Origin: Thalassobius sp. I31.1
Lineage (GTDB): Bacteria; Pseudomonadota; Alphaproteobacteria; Rhodobacterales; Rhodobacteraceae
Direction: 5' to 3'
Length of the DNA stretch: 64,000 nucleotides
Assembly (NCBI RefSeq): GCF_003031585.1
Contig: NZ_PWAA01000004.1
Location: 38,783-102,782 of the forward strand
How positions within the stretch are numbered: the first letter of the stretch is position 1; every line of letters begins with the position of its first letter. The translations under genes were made by a program, and so were the position numbers. Shown piece after piece: positions 45,675 through 57,519 of the stretch. The notes under the pieces were generated by a model. It had not been told where the DNA came from and did not search any database. It worked only from the letters and a program-made list of their open reading frames with translations.

Positions 45675-46700
45675 ATGACCGCCAGCCTGATGCGTCAGGA
45701 AACCCTTGAGATACCCGCAGCGGCTGAACGTCTGTTGTCGCAGGGCTATGATCGGATAACACGTGCGGCGGATGCTTTGCGTTCACATGATCCGCGATTT
45801 TTCACAAGCATTGCACGGGGATCTTCGGATCATGTGGCGAGCTATTTCAAATATGCGTCTGAACTTATGTCCGGGGTGCCTGTGGCCTCTGTCGGCCCGT
45901 CGGTTGCGTCGGTCTATCATCGCCCGCTGTCGCTGAACGGTGGCGCAAGTCTTGCGATTTCACAGTCAGGCAAAAGCCCGGATATCATTGAAATGACCCG
46001 GGCATCAAAGGCGGGTGGGGCACTGACACTTGCGCTGATTAACACCGGGGATGCGCCGCTGGCACAGGTCTGTGATCATCCGCTGAACCTGCTGGCCGGA
46101 CCGGAAAACAGCGTGGCTGCGACGAAAAGTTTTGTGAATTCCGCCATCGCCGCTTTGCTGTTGCTGGCCCATTGGCGTGAGGATCATGATCTGCTGAACG
46201 CGCTGCATAATCTTCCTGTGCATCTTGAAAAGGCCGTCAATACCGGCTGGCCTGGCGTTGCAGAAGCTCTGGTGGATCAGACATCGCTGTTTACCCTGGG
46301 CCGTGGCCCCGGCTGGGCCATATCAAATGAAGCGGCGCTGAAGTTCAAAGAGGTCTGTCAGATCCACGCTGAAAGCTATTCCTCTGCCGAAGTCCTGCAC
46401 GGCCCGGTGTCCCTGGTGGGGGACGGTTTCCCGGTCATTGCCTTTGCGGCCAGGGATGCGGCAGAAACCCATGTCGCGGGGATCGCAGATCAGATTGCGG
46501 GTCTTGGCGGGCGGGTTTTTGTGACCTCACCGCTTGCACGCAAGGCACAGATCATTGATGTGCCGCGAACGGGGCATATGCTGACCGATCCGCTGGTGCT
46601 GATCGCCGGGTTTTATGTCATGATTGAACGTCTGGCTGTGCTGCGCGGCTTTAACCCTGACCAGCCCCGCCACCTGAAAAAAGTTACGGAAACAATCTGA
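45675..46700 (+). CDS. SIS-domain glucosamine-6-phosphate deaminase-like protein (NagB-II type)
   Basis: A 341-residue protein with two SIS domains as in the isomerase half of GlmS: FTSIARGSSDHVASYFKYASEL, the phosphosugar loop AISQSGKSPD, ENSVAATKSFVNSAIA, LKFKEVCQIHAESYSSAEVLHGP and a second SIS motif. No glutaminase domain, so it should deaminate GlcN6P to fructose 6-phosphate rather than synthesise it. It stands between kinase and deacetylase genes, completing GlcNAc conversion to fructose 6-phosphate with nagA 1 bp downstream. Confidence 0.87.
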   Translation: MTASLMRQETLEIPAAAERLLSQGYDRITRAADALRSHDPRFFTSIARGSSDHVASYFKYASELMSGVPVASVGPSVASVYHRPLSLNGGASLAISQSGKSPDIIEMTRASKAGGALTLALINTGDAPLAQVCDHPLNLLAGPENSVAATKSFVNSAIAALLLLAHWREDHDLLNALHNLPVHLEKAVNTGWPGVAEALVDQTSLFTLGRGPGWAISNEAALKFKEVCQIHAESYSSAEVLHGPVSLVGDGFPVIAFAARDAAETHVAGIADQIAGLGGRVFVTSPLARKAQIIDVPRTGHMLTDPLVLIAGFYVMIERLAVLRGFNPDQPRHLKKVTETI

Positions 46701-46701
46701 T

Positions 46702-47832
46702 ATGAGTTTAACAGCCTTTCGCGGTGCGCAGATTTTTGATGGTGAAACGCTGCATGACGGCTGTGCACTGCTTGTGCGAGATGGTTGTTTCGAGGGGATC
46801 ATGGCGACCGCTGACTTGCCGGATGGTTGTGACGCGCATCATCTTGACGGGGGCGTCTTGTCCCCGGGCTTTGTGGATCTTCAGGTCAACGGCGGCGGCG
46901 GGGTGATGCTGAATGATGATCCCTCAGTTGAAACGCTCAAAGTCATGGCCAAAGCGCACCGCAGCCTTGAGGTAACCGGGTTCCTGCCAACCCTGATCAC
47001 GGATACACGTGCCCGTAGTCAGGCGGCAATTGATGCGGTTGCAGAGGCGATCAATCAAGGAGTCGAAGGCATCATCGGCCTGCACCTGGAAGGGCCACAT
47101 CTGTCGATCGCGCGGAAGGGGGCGCATGATGGTGATCTGATCCGGCCGATGGACGACGCTGATCTGGCGATGATTCTGGATGCGGCAAAGCGCCTGCCGA
47201 ACGTCAAAATGACCGTAGCACCTGAAAATGTGACAGAGGCGCAGGTTGCGGCGATGGCAGAGGCGGGGGTGATTGTTTCGCTTGGGCATACGGATGCCGA
47301 TTTTGACACCTGTCAGCGCTGGATTGATGCAGGCGCAACCTGCGTGACCCACCTTTACAACGCCATGAGCCAGCTGGGAAATCGCGAACCAGGGCTTGTG
47401 GGGGCGGCTTTGTCGAATGGCGCTGTCTCTGCTGGACTTATTGCTGATGGCATTCATGTGCATTCGGCTGCGATCAAAACCGCGCTGCGCGCCAAGCAAG
47501 GTCCGAGGCAGGTATTCCTTGTGTCTGATGCTATGGCTGTTGCCGGTTCCGATGCGACTGAATTCACCCTGAACAACCGTCAGATCCTGCGCCGTGACGG
47601 GCGGCTGACGCTTGCGGATGGTACCCTTGCGGGGGCGGATCTGGATCTGACCCAGGCCGTGCGGGTTCTGGTGCAGCAGGTTGGTGTTGATCTGGCGCAG
47701 GCGCTTGCTATGGCGACAACGATCCCTGCGGGCCTGTTGCGTGACGATCAGGGACTTGGCCGGTTTACAAAGGGCAAAAAAATACGCCCGGTCTGGCTGG
47801 ACCGGACGCTTCATTTACGGGATCTGCCTTAA
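46702..47832 (+). CDS. nagA: N-acetylglucosamine-6-phosphate deacetylase
   Basis: A 376-residue amidohydrolase TIM barrel removing acetate from GlcNAc6P. Metal and substrate motifs: GFVDLQVNG, HLEGPHLS with the Glu ligand, SLGHTDADF and THLYNAMSQLGNREPG with the two His ligands, LIADGIHVH, and VSDAMAVAG with the catalytic Asp. It starts one base after the SIS gene stop; its stop codon abuts the stop of the convergent desaturase gene. Confidence 0.95.
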   Translation: MSLTAFRGAQIFDGETLHDGCALLVRDGCFEGIMATADLPDGCDAHHLDGGVLSPGFVDLQVNGGGGVMLNDDPSVETLKVMAKAHRSLEVTGFLPTLITDTRARSQAAIDAVAEAINQGVEGIIGLHLEGPHLSIARKGAHDGDLIRPMDDADLAMILDAAKRLPNVKMTVAPENVTEAQVAAMAEAGVIVSLGHTDADFDTCQRWIDAGATCVTHLYNAMSQLGNREPGLVGAALSNGAVSAGLIADGIHVHSAAIKTALRAKQGPRQVFLVSDAMAVAGSDATEFTLNNRQILRRDGRLTLADGTLAGADLDLTQAVRVLVQQVGVDLAQALAMATTIPAGLLRDDQGLGRFTKGKKIRPVWLDRTLHLRDLP

Positions 47833-48873
47833 TCAGGCTTTGGCAAGAACCAGCTGTGCTTCACGGAAGGACAGCAGACGTTTGCTGTTCTCATCCCAAA
47901 GGTGCAGGCGCGCGGATGCAATGCTTTCACCAATGGTCAGACGGTTGGCTTCGGCCAGCTCAGAGTGATCGCGCAGCACTTCGGTCAGGCGATAAAACGG
48001 GATGCGGCTGTACAGGTGGTGCACATGGTGAATGCCGATGTTGGCGCTGAACCATTGCAGCACTTTTGGCATAACATAGTGTGAACTGCCGTGCAGGGCG
48101 GCTTCGTGCAGCTGCCAGTTTTCATCGATTTCCCAGAAGGTTTCTTCGAACTGGTGCTGCACGTAAAACAGCCAGACGCCAGCCGCCGCCGCCAGAAGTG
48201 TGGAAGGCAGGAAGATCAACAGAAGGGGCATTAGACCGCCGAAATACCAGACAAGGCCAAGGGCGGCGAACAGAACCAGGTTCGTGCCCATGGCGCTGAC
48301 CCAATAGCGGAATCCGTTCATAAGGCCCAGTGGCAGGCGGTTCTGCAGCAGAAACAGATAACCGGGGCCAAATACAAACAGGGTGATCGGGTTGCGATAC
48401 AGACGATATGTCAGGCGCTGAAATCTGGACATTTCTTCATATTCCGCAACAGTTGCGGTGTGAATGTCACCCATGCCACGACGGGCCAGGTTTCCGGCGC
48501 TGCTGTGGTGGATCGAATGTGTACGACGCCAGACGTCATAGGGCGTCAGTGTTAATACACCCAAAGCACGTCCGACCCAGTCGCTGACATACCGGTTGCT
48601 GAAAAAAGCCCCATGACCGCAATCATGTTGAATGGTGAACAGGCGCAGCAGGAAGGCGGCATTTGCCAGAGAAATGGCGAAGGTCAGCCAGTAGCTGATG
48701 GAAAGTGACCACCAGGCCAGCGCCCAGAGCAGGAAGAAGGGCACGGCAGTGACACCCAGTTCAAAGACGCTGCGCCATTCATTGGGTTCACGGTAATTGG
48801 CAAGAACTTTAACCCAGTCCCGGGCAGGGGTGGAATTCTGACCTGCGGGGGCCGGTTGATTTGTCTGTGTCAT
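47833..48873 (-). CDS. Membrane fatty acid desaturase
   Basis: A 346-residue di-iron desaturase with four main membrane helices and the three histidine boxes HDCGH, HSIHH and HHVHH in the expected order. The spacing resembles bacterial acyl-lipid delta-12 or omega-type desaturases, which tune membrane fluidity; regiospecificity cannot be read from sequence. The ATG at 48873 gives a 30-residue soluble N-terminus; only a weak AAAGAAA ribosome site is seen. It is divergent from the formaldehyde dehydrogenase gene. Confidence 0.9.
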   Translation of the reverse strand: MTQTNQPAPAGQNSTPARDWVKVLANYREPNEWRSVFELGVTAVPFFLLWALAWWSLSISYWLTFAISLANAAFLLRLFTIQHDCGHGAFFSNRYVSDWVGRALGVLTLTPYDVWRRTHSIHHSSAGNLARRGMGDIHTATVAEYEEMSRFQRLTYRLYRNPITLFVFGPGYLFLLQNRLPLGLMNGFRYWVSAMGTNLVLFAALGLVWYFGGLMPLLLIFLPSTLLAAAAGVWLFYVQHQFEETFWEIDENWQLHEAALHGSSHYVMPKVLQWFSANIGIHHVHHLYSRIPFYRLTEVLRDHSELAEANRLTIGESIASARLHLWDENSKRLLSFREAQLVLAKA

Positions 48874-49106
48874 AGATTTCTTTGCGTTGTCGTGATGGCA
48901 CAGCGATAAAGCACCGGGCCAACATATCAAGGAAAATATGAAGAACTGGTGCATTCTGCCGCGTTCCGCCGAAAATTGTTATATTTACGACCGGGTTTTG
49001 CAGGCAGAGTGCCGCAATTTACCCTGTCGTCCTCTGCAATTTCTGGCATATTCAGGGAAACCGGTTGCCCGCTTTTCAGGGAGGGCAGGCCGTTTCATAA
49101 GAATAA

Positions 49107-50255
<1,149 letters not shown>

Positions 50256-50275
50256 GAACAACACCTGATCAAAAA

Positions 50276-50305
50276 GAAAGCCCCGGCAGTTGCCGGGGCT
50301 TTTTT
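50276..50305 (+). terminator. Rho-independent terminator
   Basis: AGCCCCGGCA-GT-TGCCGGGGCT followed by TTTTTT and preceded by AAAGAA, 20 bp after the formaldehyde dehydrogenase stop. Its symmetric flanks could also end the convergent minus-strand gene. Confidence 0.9.
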
Positions 50306-50325
50306 ATTTCTGCGATGGGGTTGGA

Positions 50326-51654
50326 TCAGCCGTTAGACTTGATCAGGCGACGCGCCACCATGTCGTGGTTCAGCCAGAGGGTCGGGCCGGATGGATCGCT
50401 GACCTCACCAAAGATCAGCTCACCGGTTGCAGCAACCACATGCTGGCTCAGCAGATCGCTGACCAGGACTTTGCGGTTTTTGTGCAGCTGCATGATTTCC
50501 TGCGACGTACCAACGGTTTTCTCAACCTGTTCTGCAGTGTTTGGCATTGGCCAGGCCACGAAATCGGTGAAAGGCTGCATGATCGGATCAGTCTGATAGT
50601 CATTCACTTGCTGAAGAACGGATTCAAGCGTCACATCATCGTTCAGCAGTTCCTGGCATTTCACCCACTGTTCTTCCGCCCAGGCACCACCGCCTTCTTT
50701 GCGGAAAGCGGCCAGAAGCGGAACCAGGGACAGTTCAATACCCGCGAACACGTCGGAAGAGTTCGTGCGGATTTCAGGGCAGTTGAACACAGTCGCCTTG
50801 ATGCCCTTTTCCCAGGCATCCTTTGCGATGTTCTCGAGGTTCATCTTGGCATAGCCCTGGGTGTAGTTGGTGTAGGTCTGCCAGGCGTATTCACCGTCGA
50901 TCAGAACTTCGGTGCCGTGATAGCCATAAGCCACATAACGCACCTGACCACCGGCACCTTCAACACGGGCGCGGATCGCGCTGCTGGCTTCGATCAGGTG
51001 ACCAAAGGTGTTTGCGGTGACTTCGTCAAAGTTCTTCAGGATCAGTTTGCCCAGATCGCTGTCGACCAAGGACTGGGACGGCTGATAACGCGCGCCACGG
51101 CCTTTGTAGATGCGGTTTGCGATTGCCATAAAGACCTTCGCACGTGGGATGCCGCCTGCCATTGTATGAGTGAACAGCACATTGCCATCGGACGGGATCA
51201 GGGCATCCAGCTGTGCCATGGCGTCTTTCAGGGCAGTGGTGAAACGGGTCACACCGATTTCGCGGCAGGCTTCGATATGGTCCATATCAAGCTTGTGTTG
51301 CTGCCAGCTGTCGATGGTCATTTCGTTGACCATGTCAGTCGGGTTTTTGCCGCCTTCCGGTGCGTCCAGATCAAAGCCTGCCATAAGCGGCACATTGACG
51401 ATTTTGCCACCAAGGAATTCTTCGGCCTGGGCCAGTTCTTCATCGGTCAGCGCGCGCAGGTCATTGTTTTCATCCCGGCGACCAACGGTGATCCCGACGA
51501 TGGTCATACCAGCGGCTTTGGCAGCATCCAGCAGGCCGGACACATATCCGCGTCCGAAAAGCTCACCGAAAAGGACCAGGGTGTCACCTTTGCCATAAAG
51601 GGTGTTTTCCTGGATTTCTGGCAGAGCGACAGGCTGTGGAGTCTGTGTAGTCAT
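50326..51654 (-). CDS. Unrecognised conserved protein with Rossmann-like N-terminus
   Basis: A 442-residue soluble protein I cannot place firmly. Near the N-terminus GDTLVLFGELFGRGYVSGL followed by AAGMTIVGITVGRRD has a glycine-rich, nucleotide-binding-like pattern. Later landmarks are ALIPSDGNVLFTHTMAGGIPRAKV, VRYVAYGYHGTEVLIDGEY and VFNCPEIRTNSSD. It faintly resembles proteins labelled enoyl-ACP reductase FabMG-like in Rhodobacterales, but I hold that label weakly. The ATG at 51654 is used, although another ATG lies two codons upstream. A long upstream gap with paired inverted repeats suggests its own regulated promoter. Confidence 0.75.
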   Translation of the reverse strand: MTTQTPQPVALPEIQENTLYGKGDTLVLFGELFGRGYVSGLLDAAKAAGMTIVGITVGRRDENNDLRALTDEELAQAEEFLGGKIVNVPLMAGFDLDAPEGGKNPTDMVNEMTIDSWQQHKLDMDHIEACREIGVTRFTTALKDAMAQLDALIPSDGNVLFTHTMAGGIPRAKVFMAIANRIYKGRGARYQPSQSLVDSDLGKLILKNFDEVTANTFGHLIEASSAIRARVEGAGGQVRYVAYGYHGTEVLIDGEYAWQTYTNYTQGYAKMNLENIAKDAWEKGIKATVFNCPEIRTNSSDVFAGIELSLVPLLAAFRKEGGGAWAEEQWVKCQELLNDDVTLESVLQQVNDYQTDPIMQPFTDFVAWPMPNTAEQVEKTVGTSQEIMQLHKNRKVLVSDLLSQHVVAATGELIFGEVSDPSGPTLWLNHDMVARRLIKSNG

Positions 51655-51729
51655 GTACATCTCATGTGTTGTTGGGGCGCGAGGCAGGGTGTTTTGCCTC
51701 AGCTGCAATGTTGCGCGGGTATCTTATAC

Positions 51730-51782
51730 ATCTGTTTACTGTTGTGCATCCCTAAAGAACTATGGGCGGGATACAAACAGAT
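51730..51782. repeat. Two nested inverted repeats upstream of the 50326-51654 gene
   Basis: Outer arms ATCTGTTT (51730-51737) and AAACAGAT (51775-51782) enclose inner arms ATCCC (51748-51752) and GGGAT (51768-51772). In RNA this would be an extended interrupted hairpin about 75 bases before the start codon. It could be an operator pair or a 5'-UTR structure. Confidence 0.5.
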
Positions 51783-51865
51783 TTTTGCGAAATGCCGGAA
51801 AATGGCCGGGTTTTGCAGGGGAATTAACCTGAGAATGCAACATTGCCGTGTCAGGGTGGGTATCG

Positions 51866-51896
51866 AAAAGGCCGCCCGGGTTTCCCCGCACGGCCT
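51866..51896 (-). terminator. Rho-independent terminator of katG
   Basis: On the minus strand AGGCCG and CGGGCGGCCT-type arms pair around GAAA, followed by TTTTCG, 27 bp after the katG stop. Confidence 0.75.
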
Positions 51897-51922
51897 GCAT
51901 GTCTGTGAGTGCTGTATGTGAT

Positions 51923-54103
<2,181 letters not shown>

Positions 54104-54179
54104 TTAAAAAATTCGGGTTACTGTATGCAGGCTATGAGGTTTAATTGATTAAATCCAATTGCATTTTCTGTGTATATTG

Positions 54180-54194
54180 ATAGGAAAAAACTAT
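54180..54194. promoter_or_regulatory. Candidate OxyR half-site overlapping the oxyR start
   Basis: ATAG-N7-CTAT, matching the OxyR tetranucleotide spacing, with the last bases overlapping the oxyR ATG at 54193. A separate TTTAAT-TG-ATTAAA palindrome lies at 54140-54153 between the two genes. Only one full ATAG/CTAT pair is seen. Confidence 0.4.
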
Positions 54195-55107
54195 GAATAG
54201 CCTGACTCTTAAACAATTGCGATATTTCGTTGCACTTGCCCGATATCGGCATTTCGGTCGTGCCGCCGAAGCCTGTGCGGTCTCGCAGCCTGCGCTGTCT
54301 GTCCAGATCAAAGACCTTGAAGCGGATCTTGGTACACCTCTTGTAGAGCGCACATCCCGTGAAGTGCATTTGACGCCAATCGGAGAAACCTTTTCTGAAC
54401 GCGCCCGTGAGATATTGCGCGCAGTGGATGACCTTGGTGATCTGGCGCGCGCCAGTGAGGGGCCTCTTGGGGGGCAATTGCGTCTGGGGATGATCCCGAC
54501 GATTGCCCCTTATCTGCTGCCTGAAACCCTTAAAGTTCTGGGGCAAAATTACCCGATGCTTGAAGTGCTGCCGCGCGAAACAGTTACGGCAACTTTGTTG
54601 ACAGATTTGAAAGAGCACCGCCTGGATGCCGCAATTGTCGCCCTGCCTGTGTCCGAAGCGCAGCTGGAAGAGGTGCCATTGTTCGAAGAGGAATTCATTC
54701 TGATCCGACATCAGCAGGACGCGGGGAAAGCGGTTCCTGATCCGGGACAGCTTTTGAAGATGCGCCTGCTTCTGCTGGAAGAAGGGCACTGCTTTCGGGA
54801 TCAGGCGCTTTCGTTTTGTTCGGTCGACGGGGTCAAAGCACGGGATGTTATGGAGGGCAGTTCCCTGTCTACGCTTGTGCGCATGGTTGGTGCAGGTCTG
54901 GGTGTGACGCTGATTCCAGAGATGGCCACACGATTTGAACTGGGTACGGAAAATGTCAGCATGGCCCGATTTGCCACGCCGGCTCCGTCCAGGGTTATTG
55001 GGTTGGTCTGGCGCAAATCCAATCCTCTGACCGTACAGTTGCAGCACCTTGCAGAGATTCTGCGTGCGACAGATTGTGGCTGGCGTGTTGCGGATCTGCG
55101 TATGTAA
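54193..55107 (+). CDS. oxyR: LysR-family hydrogen peroxide sensor
   Basis: A 304-residue LysR regulator. The N-terminal helix-turn-helix is LKQLRYFVALARYRHFGRA with AVSQPALSVQIKDLE. In the effector domain EEGHCFRDQALSFC holds the two redox cysteines nine residues apart, in the HCFRDQ context specific to OxyR, so peroxide-driven disulfide formation is expected. Adjacent, divergent katG is the obvious target. The GGAAAAAA stretch before the ATG is a modest ribosome site. Confidence 0.95.
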   Translation: MNSLTLKQLRYFVALARYRHFGRAAEACAVSQPALSVQIKDLEADLGTPLVERTSREVHLTPIGETFSERAREILRAVDDLGDLARASEGPLGGQLRLGMIPTIAPYLLPETLKVLGQNYPMLEVLPRETVTATLLTDLKEHRLDAAIVALPVSEAQLEEVPLFEEEFILIRHQQDAGKAVPDPGQLLKMRLLLLEEGHCFRDQALSFCSVDGVKARDVMEGSSLSTLVRMVGAGLGVTLIPEMATRFELGTENVSMARFATPAPSRVIGLVWRKSNPLTVQLQHLAEILRATDCGWRVADLRM

Positions 55108-55344
55108 AAGGACGGTTTCAGGCGCTCTGACGGGTGCATTTGGGATATTTCCGGTTTTTGCAGTTGGAAAATACCTGCGATCTGTCGAAGGTTAAAAAAC
55201 TTGGAAATTAAACTGATGAGGTGTTGACACCCCCGGGTTTAACGTTAAAACCCGACAAATAAATCGACAGTATCCGGGATGTACCGGAACCAGGTATAAC
55301 CCCATGTCTGCGTGTCGAAGTTGTAGTTGCAATATGCAGCAAAT

Positions 55345-55419
55345 GCCCGGGTAGCTCAGGGGTAGAGCAGTGGATTGAAAATCCTCGTGTCGGTGGTTCG
55401 ATTCCGCCCCCGGGCACCA
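55345..55419 (+). tRNA. tRNA-Phe(GAA)
   Basis: A 75-base cloverleaf with encoded CCA. Acceptor GCCCGGG/CCCGGGC is perfect, D stem GCTC/GAGC, anticodon stem GTGGA/TCCTC with loop TTGAAAA giving GAA, and T stem GGTGG/CCGCC with one T-G pair. A T-T mismatch sits at the second anticodon-stem pair. The sequence composition changes sharply directly after its 3' end, so it may be the insertion point of an island. Confidence 0.95.
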
Positions 55420-55856
55420 TTTAAATCAACAAGAACAATGGTTTAAATTATCGACTATTTTTGTCGCCTATGCGAATAGCGCAGTTTTACCCTAGCACAG
55501 TGTTAGCACAGTCGGAAAATCATCAACTAGCACAGTGTGTTGTGAGCGCCGCGCCGTGCGCCTAGCACAAGGCTAGCACAGCAGCCTAGCAACGCTCCTT
55601 ACCGTGCTTATGGTGCTTCAATCGTTATGTTGTGATGATAAGCTTTTGATCATGTTGGTGGAAATCTGAGGTCCTCAGATTCTCAGTGATGTAGCTAGAG
55701 TTGACTTGTTGCAATCCCAGCTTGAGGCATTAAGCGTGGTACAGGGTAAACACTCGAGTCAAAATTTCAGAAATAAATATATGCATGTTGCAGCAGGATA
55801 AACCTGTGCTAATCTGCTAAAGCACTTAGGCGCTGCACTATCGGGGCAACGATACT
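55420..55856. other. 437-bp gene-free region after tRNA-Phe
   Basis: No credible gene or integrase is present. It is AT-richer than the preceding chromosome and holds the TAGCACAG repeat cluster at 55493-55594; the remainder (55600-55850) shows only short AT-rich stretches, presumably including the promoter of the Hint-domain gene. Confidence 0.6.
55493..55594. repeat. Phased TAGCACAG direct repeats downstream of tRNA-Phe
   Basis: TAGCACAG occurs at 55493, 55504, 55528 and 55574, TAGCACAA at 55563, and a degenerate TAGCAACG at 55587. Offsets of 11, 24, 35, 11 and 13 bp place most copies near one helical face. Short repeats of this sort next to a tRNA 3' end resemble arm-type binding sites of tyrosine integrases or excisionases; this is inference, as no integrase gene is in the window. 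Confidence 0.8.
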
Positions 55857-56843
55857 ATGCCAACCACATATACCGATCAGTTTTGGCTGATCGATCCAGC
55901 TAATCCGCCTTCTTCGGGAAGCACTCTAAGTGTCTTCTCTTTCAATATTATTGATCAAAACGACAATAATTTGATTAACAGATTTAGTAACGATTCCATC
56001 GACGGTTCGGATATTACGGCCTCCTATCCTGGCGATACGATAACGGTTAATTTACCGGGTGGTGGAAGTGCAACAATAACAGGCACTACCTTTTTTCTTG
56101 CTGATGGTCGCGCAGTGTTCACGCCCTCTGATGGTAGCGTTCTGCAAACTTCAACATTTTCCAGCTCAACCTTTGTGAACGGTCAGGGGTCGCACCCCGT
56201 TGGCTCGTTGGGGCCTCCCTGTTTTGTGGCAGGTACTGTGATTGAGGCATCAAATGGTTCGATCCCTGTGGAGTGTTTAAAGCAAGGTGATGTCCTTCAA
56301 AATTATGCAGGACAGCTTGTAAAACTTCGGATGGTGCTCAGTAGATCATATTCTGAAAGGCAGTTGATCGAAAACTCCAAGCTTCGTCCGGTTCGAATTA
56401 TGGCCGGGACGTTGGGGCGCGGATTGCCTCAACGTGATTTGCTCGTATCACGTCAACACAGGATGTTGGTATCGTCAAAAATTGCCGAGCGTATGTTTGG
56501 AACAACTGATGTGTTGATCTCAGCCATTAATCTAACCAAAATTCCGGGTATCTATGTGGATGAGAACGTCAGGGAAGTCGAATATTTCCACCTTGTCTTT
56601 GATCAGCATGAAGTGCTGTTTGCTGAGGGTGCACCAACGGAGAGTTTATATGCAGGCCCGGAAGCACTGAAGTCGATTACGGGGGAGGCCAGGGAAGAGA
56701 TTCTCACGATATTTCCTGAGCTTGCAGATATGGATCACACACCCACACCAGCTCTGCCGCTCCCTTCCGGCAAGCAACAGAAACAGCTCGTCTTGCGTCA
56801 TATGAAAAATAGAAAGCCTCTCTTGGAATTTCTGAATTCGTAA
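55857..56843 (+). CDS. Hint-domain (Hint_2) protein
   Basis: A 328-residue protein. Residues 1-120 are a Ser/Thr/Asn/Gly-rich beta-type region without a classical signal peptide. Residues about 122-265 are a Hedgehog/intein-like domain: GPPCFVAGTVIEASNGSIPVE with the leading Cys, a GDVL turn, RDLLVSRQHRMLVS with the conserved His, and a EYFHLVFDQHEVLFAEG block. This family is abundant in roseobacters, often in secreted proteins lacking N-terminal signals, and may act in autoprocessing. It is the first gene after tRNA-Phe and stands alone. Confidence 0.85.
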   Translation: MPTTYTDQFWLIDPANPPSSGSTLSVFSFNIIDQNDNNLINRFSNDSIDGSDITASYPGDTITVNLPGGGSATITGTTFFLADGRAVFTPSDGSVLQTSTFSSSTFVNGQGSHPVGSLGPPCFVAGTVIEASNGSIPVECLKQGDVLQNYAGQLVKLRMVLSRSYSERQLIENSKLRPVRIMAGTLGRGLPQRDLLVSRQHRMLVSSKIAERMFGTTDVLISAINLTKIPGIYVDENVREVEYFHLVFDQHEVLFAEGAPTESLYAGPEALKSITGEAREEILTIFPELADMDHTPTPALPLPSGKQQKQLVLRHMKNRKPLLEFLNS

Positions 56844-57099
56844 AAATCTTTGATTTTCTGTGAGGTTAGGTCAATAATGATTGCCGCGAATTGGTACTGT
56901 TTATACTCAGATCACCTCTGGGTCGCTACAACAACACTTGTTTTGACGCAAATCAACCATGCTTTGCTTTCAGCAGGTATGAAGTTCAGTGAAGTGATTT
57001 TAAATGCTTACGCATTGTGGGTGAATTTTAACACGCTTCACGGTCCAGTGACGGAAAATCATCATTTCAATAGGTTTTGTTGTACTGAACCGCTCAAAA

Positions 57100-57519
57100 T
57101 TAGCCTTTGAGCAAAGCATATGCACCTGCGAGAAACGCATTCTTCAAATATACGAGCAATTTTTCCGGGTACGCCTCAAGTTGCTTCTTCGCAAAATTTG
57201 AAAGTGCTATGGGACTGACAAATCTGGTATCGCAGCCTTCAACCAACTGGATGAGCGTTTCGATTTTGAAAGACACGGCTCCTCCTGCCATTTTGCCTTT
57301 CCTTGCGCGCGTTTTGATAACGAAAGTTTGGATTTTGTGCTCACGGGCAAACTCTTGCAAAGCAGTTTGGAACGATCTCAAGTCGGCTTGGGATGTGTCA
57401 TCGCTGAGTTCAATGCGTGTGGTCTTCAATCGAAGCATTTCGACTTTGCCGTCGTCATCTAAATGAACCACAGCAAGTCGTACTTCTTGAGCTGAAATCT
57501 CACATCCGCATACTCTCAT
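57100..57519 (-). CDS. DUF3010 family protein
   Basis: A 139-residue protein starting MRVCGCEISAQEVRLAVVHLD, matching the DUF3010 family, whose members start with a beta hairpin of this kind and have an RNase H/RuvC-like layout (internal FVIKTRARKGKMAGGAVSFKIE). No activity is established. It is isolated on the minus strand in the AT-rich island, with no partner gene. The family call rests on recognition of the N-terminal and central patterns. Confidence 0.72.
   Translation of the reverse strand: MRVCGCEISAQEVRLAVVHLDDDGKVEMLRLKTTRIELSDDTSQADLRSFQTALQEFAREHKIQTFVIKTRARKGKMAGGAVSFKIETLIQLVEGCDTRFVSPIALSNFAKKQLEAYPEKLLVYLKNAFLAGAYALLKG

Noticed and set aside
50290..51921. 543-codon plus-strand frame over the 50326-51654 gene
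   Set aside because: The minus-strand gene has the better protein character; the plus frame starts inside a terminator and runs through a terminator at its end.
55493..55594. CRISPR array interpretation of the TAGCACAG repeats
   Set aside because: Repeats are only 8 bp with 3-27 bp irregular gaps and there are no cas genes; CRISPR repeats are much longer and regularly spaced.
56850..57110. 86-codon plus-strand frame after the Hint gene
   Set aside because: Starts on a non-ATG codon with no ribosome site, overlaps the end of the DUF3010 gene and has no family pattern.
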